DNA from: Capsaspora owczarzaki ATCC 30864 | Taxonomy: Eukaryota > Opisthokonta > Filasterea | NCBI RefSeq assembly: GCF_000151315.2 | Contig: NW_011887302.1 | Span: 248,001 to 312,000, forward strand | Direction: 5' to 3' | Length of the DNA: 64,000 nt | Part shown: positions 63,761 to 64,000 of the stretch, in pieces | Layout: each line of letters starts with the position of its first letter | How positions within the stretch are numbered: position 1 is the stretch's first letter | The notes under the pieces: generated by a model | The model's input: only the letters and a program-made list of their open reading frames with translations | Told to the model about the DNA's origin: nothing | Databases searched by the model: none | Program-made: the position numbers and the translations under genes

Positions 63761-63926
63761 GCATCACCCAGACTTGAACACTCGCGTTTTCCAGCAAAAT
63801 GTTAATTAATGGTGGAAAGAAGGGTGGGCATAACAGGCTTCAAGACAAAACGAAAAAAACGGGATATTCAAAAACGAACGAGCAAAAGCCAAGGTAGCTC
63901 GGCCTTTTTTTTTTTCTTTTTATTTA

Positions 63927-64000
63927 TTAATGGTGGTCGGGCACATCGACAGAAGTGGCAATGCGAGCCTTGCCCCAGGCGTCACGGAGCTTGGGGTAAA
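63927..64000 (-). CDS. Unidentified gene, 3' end only (partial)
   Basis: The open frame enters from the right edge and ends at a TAA at 63927-63929, giving the last 23 residues YPKLRDAWGKARIATSVDVP plus DHH. Codon use is GC-ending as in expressed genes here, and an AATAAA-like signal (TTAATAAATAAAAAG on the minus strand) begins within the stop. Family not recognised from so short a piece. Confidence 0.5.
   Translation of the reverse strand, partial: YPKLRDAWGKARIATSVDVPDHH

Noticed and set aside
1-64000. Transposons, retroelements or viral insertions
   Set aside because: No reverse transcriptase, integrase, transposase or capsid motif and no long terminal repeats were seen; the only repeats are microsatellites, coding repeats and short local duplications.

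Overview
This window is nuclear DNA from an intron-rich unicellular eukaryote. The best guess is a unicellular relative of animals, a filasterean such as Capsaspora; that is inference from gene content, not from a search. The gene set mixes holozoan-style genes (Nurim, LIN37, ARFRP1, RAB3GAP2, PRL phosphatase, TKL-type LRR kinase, receptors with tyrosine-rich tails) with genes best known from fungi (ENA-type Na+ P-ATPase, TRK potassium transporter, monofunctional saccharopine dehydrogenase). Genes are dense, on both strands, with many 70-300 base GT-AG introns. Noncoding DNA is full of poly-T/poly-A tracts and microsatellites. Most gene models below were rebuilt exon by exon, and the summed exon lengths stay in phase, which is the main support for the splice sites. 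I saw no transposon, viral element or CRISPR array.

Layout. 1-358 (-) holds the 5' end of an SPX-domain gene that leaves the window. 568-6477 (-) holds two paralogous cysteine-rich receptors with a 5S rRNA gene between them on the other strand. 7970-11661 is a divergent pair: a sphingosine-1-phosphate phosphatase (-) and complex I subunit NDUFA7 (+). 11990-16268 (-) is a class I myosin. 17270-22304 (-) is RAB3GAP2. 22634-24746 (-) is a leucine-rich-repeat kinase with one exon per repeat. 25123-26846 (+) is INO80C with an AT-hook extension. 26923-28143 (-) is a Nurim-like protein, 28357-31170 (-) a LYS9-type saccharopine dehydrogenase, and 31694-32347 (-) an unknown zinc-motif protein.

33196-38422 (+) is an ENA-like P-type ATPase interrupted by a 123-base assembly gap, followed on the same strand by a giant TRK K+ transporter (38924-45901); together they suggest linked Na+/K+ homeostasis. 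47456-50575 (+) is a third receptor, with a beta-helix-like ectodomain and the same style of tyrosine tail. Then come eEF1B delta/beta (+), LIN37 (-), a His-rich TPR protein (+), the proteasome regulator PSMF1/PI31 (+), a PRL phosphatase (-), ARFRP1 (+), a secreted/membrane C2H2-like protein (+), and the 3' end of an unidentified gene (-) at the right edge.

The most notable signal is a shared cytoplasmic grammar: two receptors with unrelated ectodomains (4372-6477 and 47456-50575) each carry three YxxL motifs at ITAM-like spacing (x11 then x8 or x9). Other standouts are the exon-per-LRR kinase, the (Lys-His-Asp)n tail on the TRK transporter, and a phase-preserving intron/exon tandem duplication in PSMF1.
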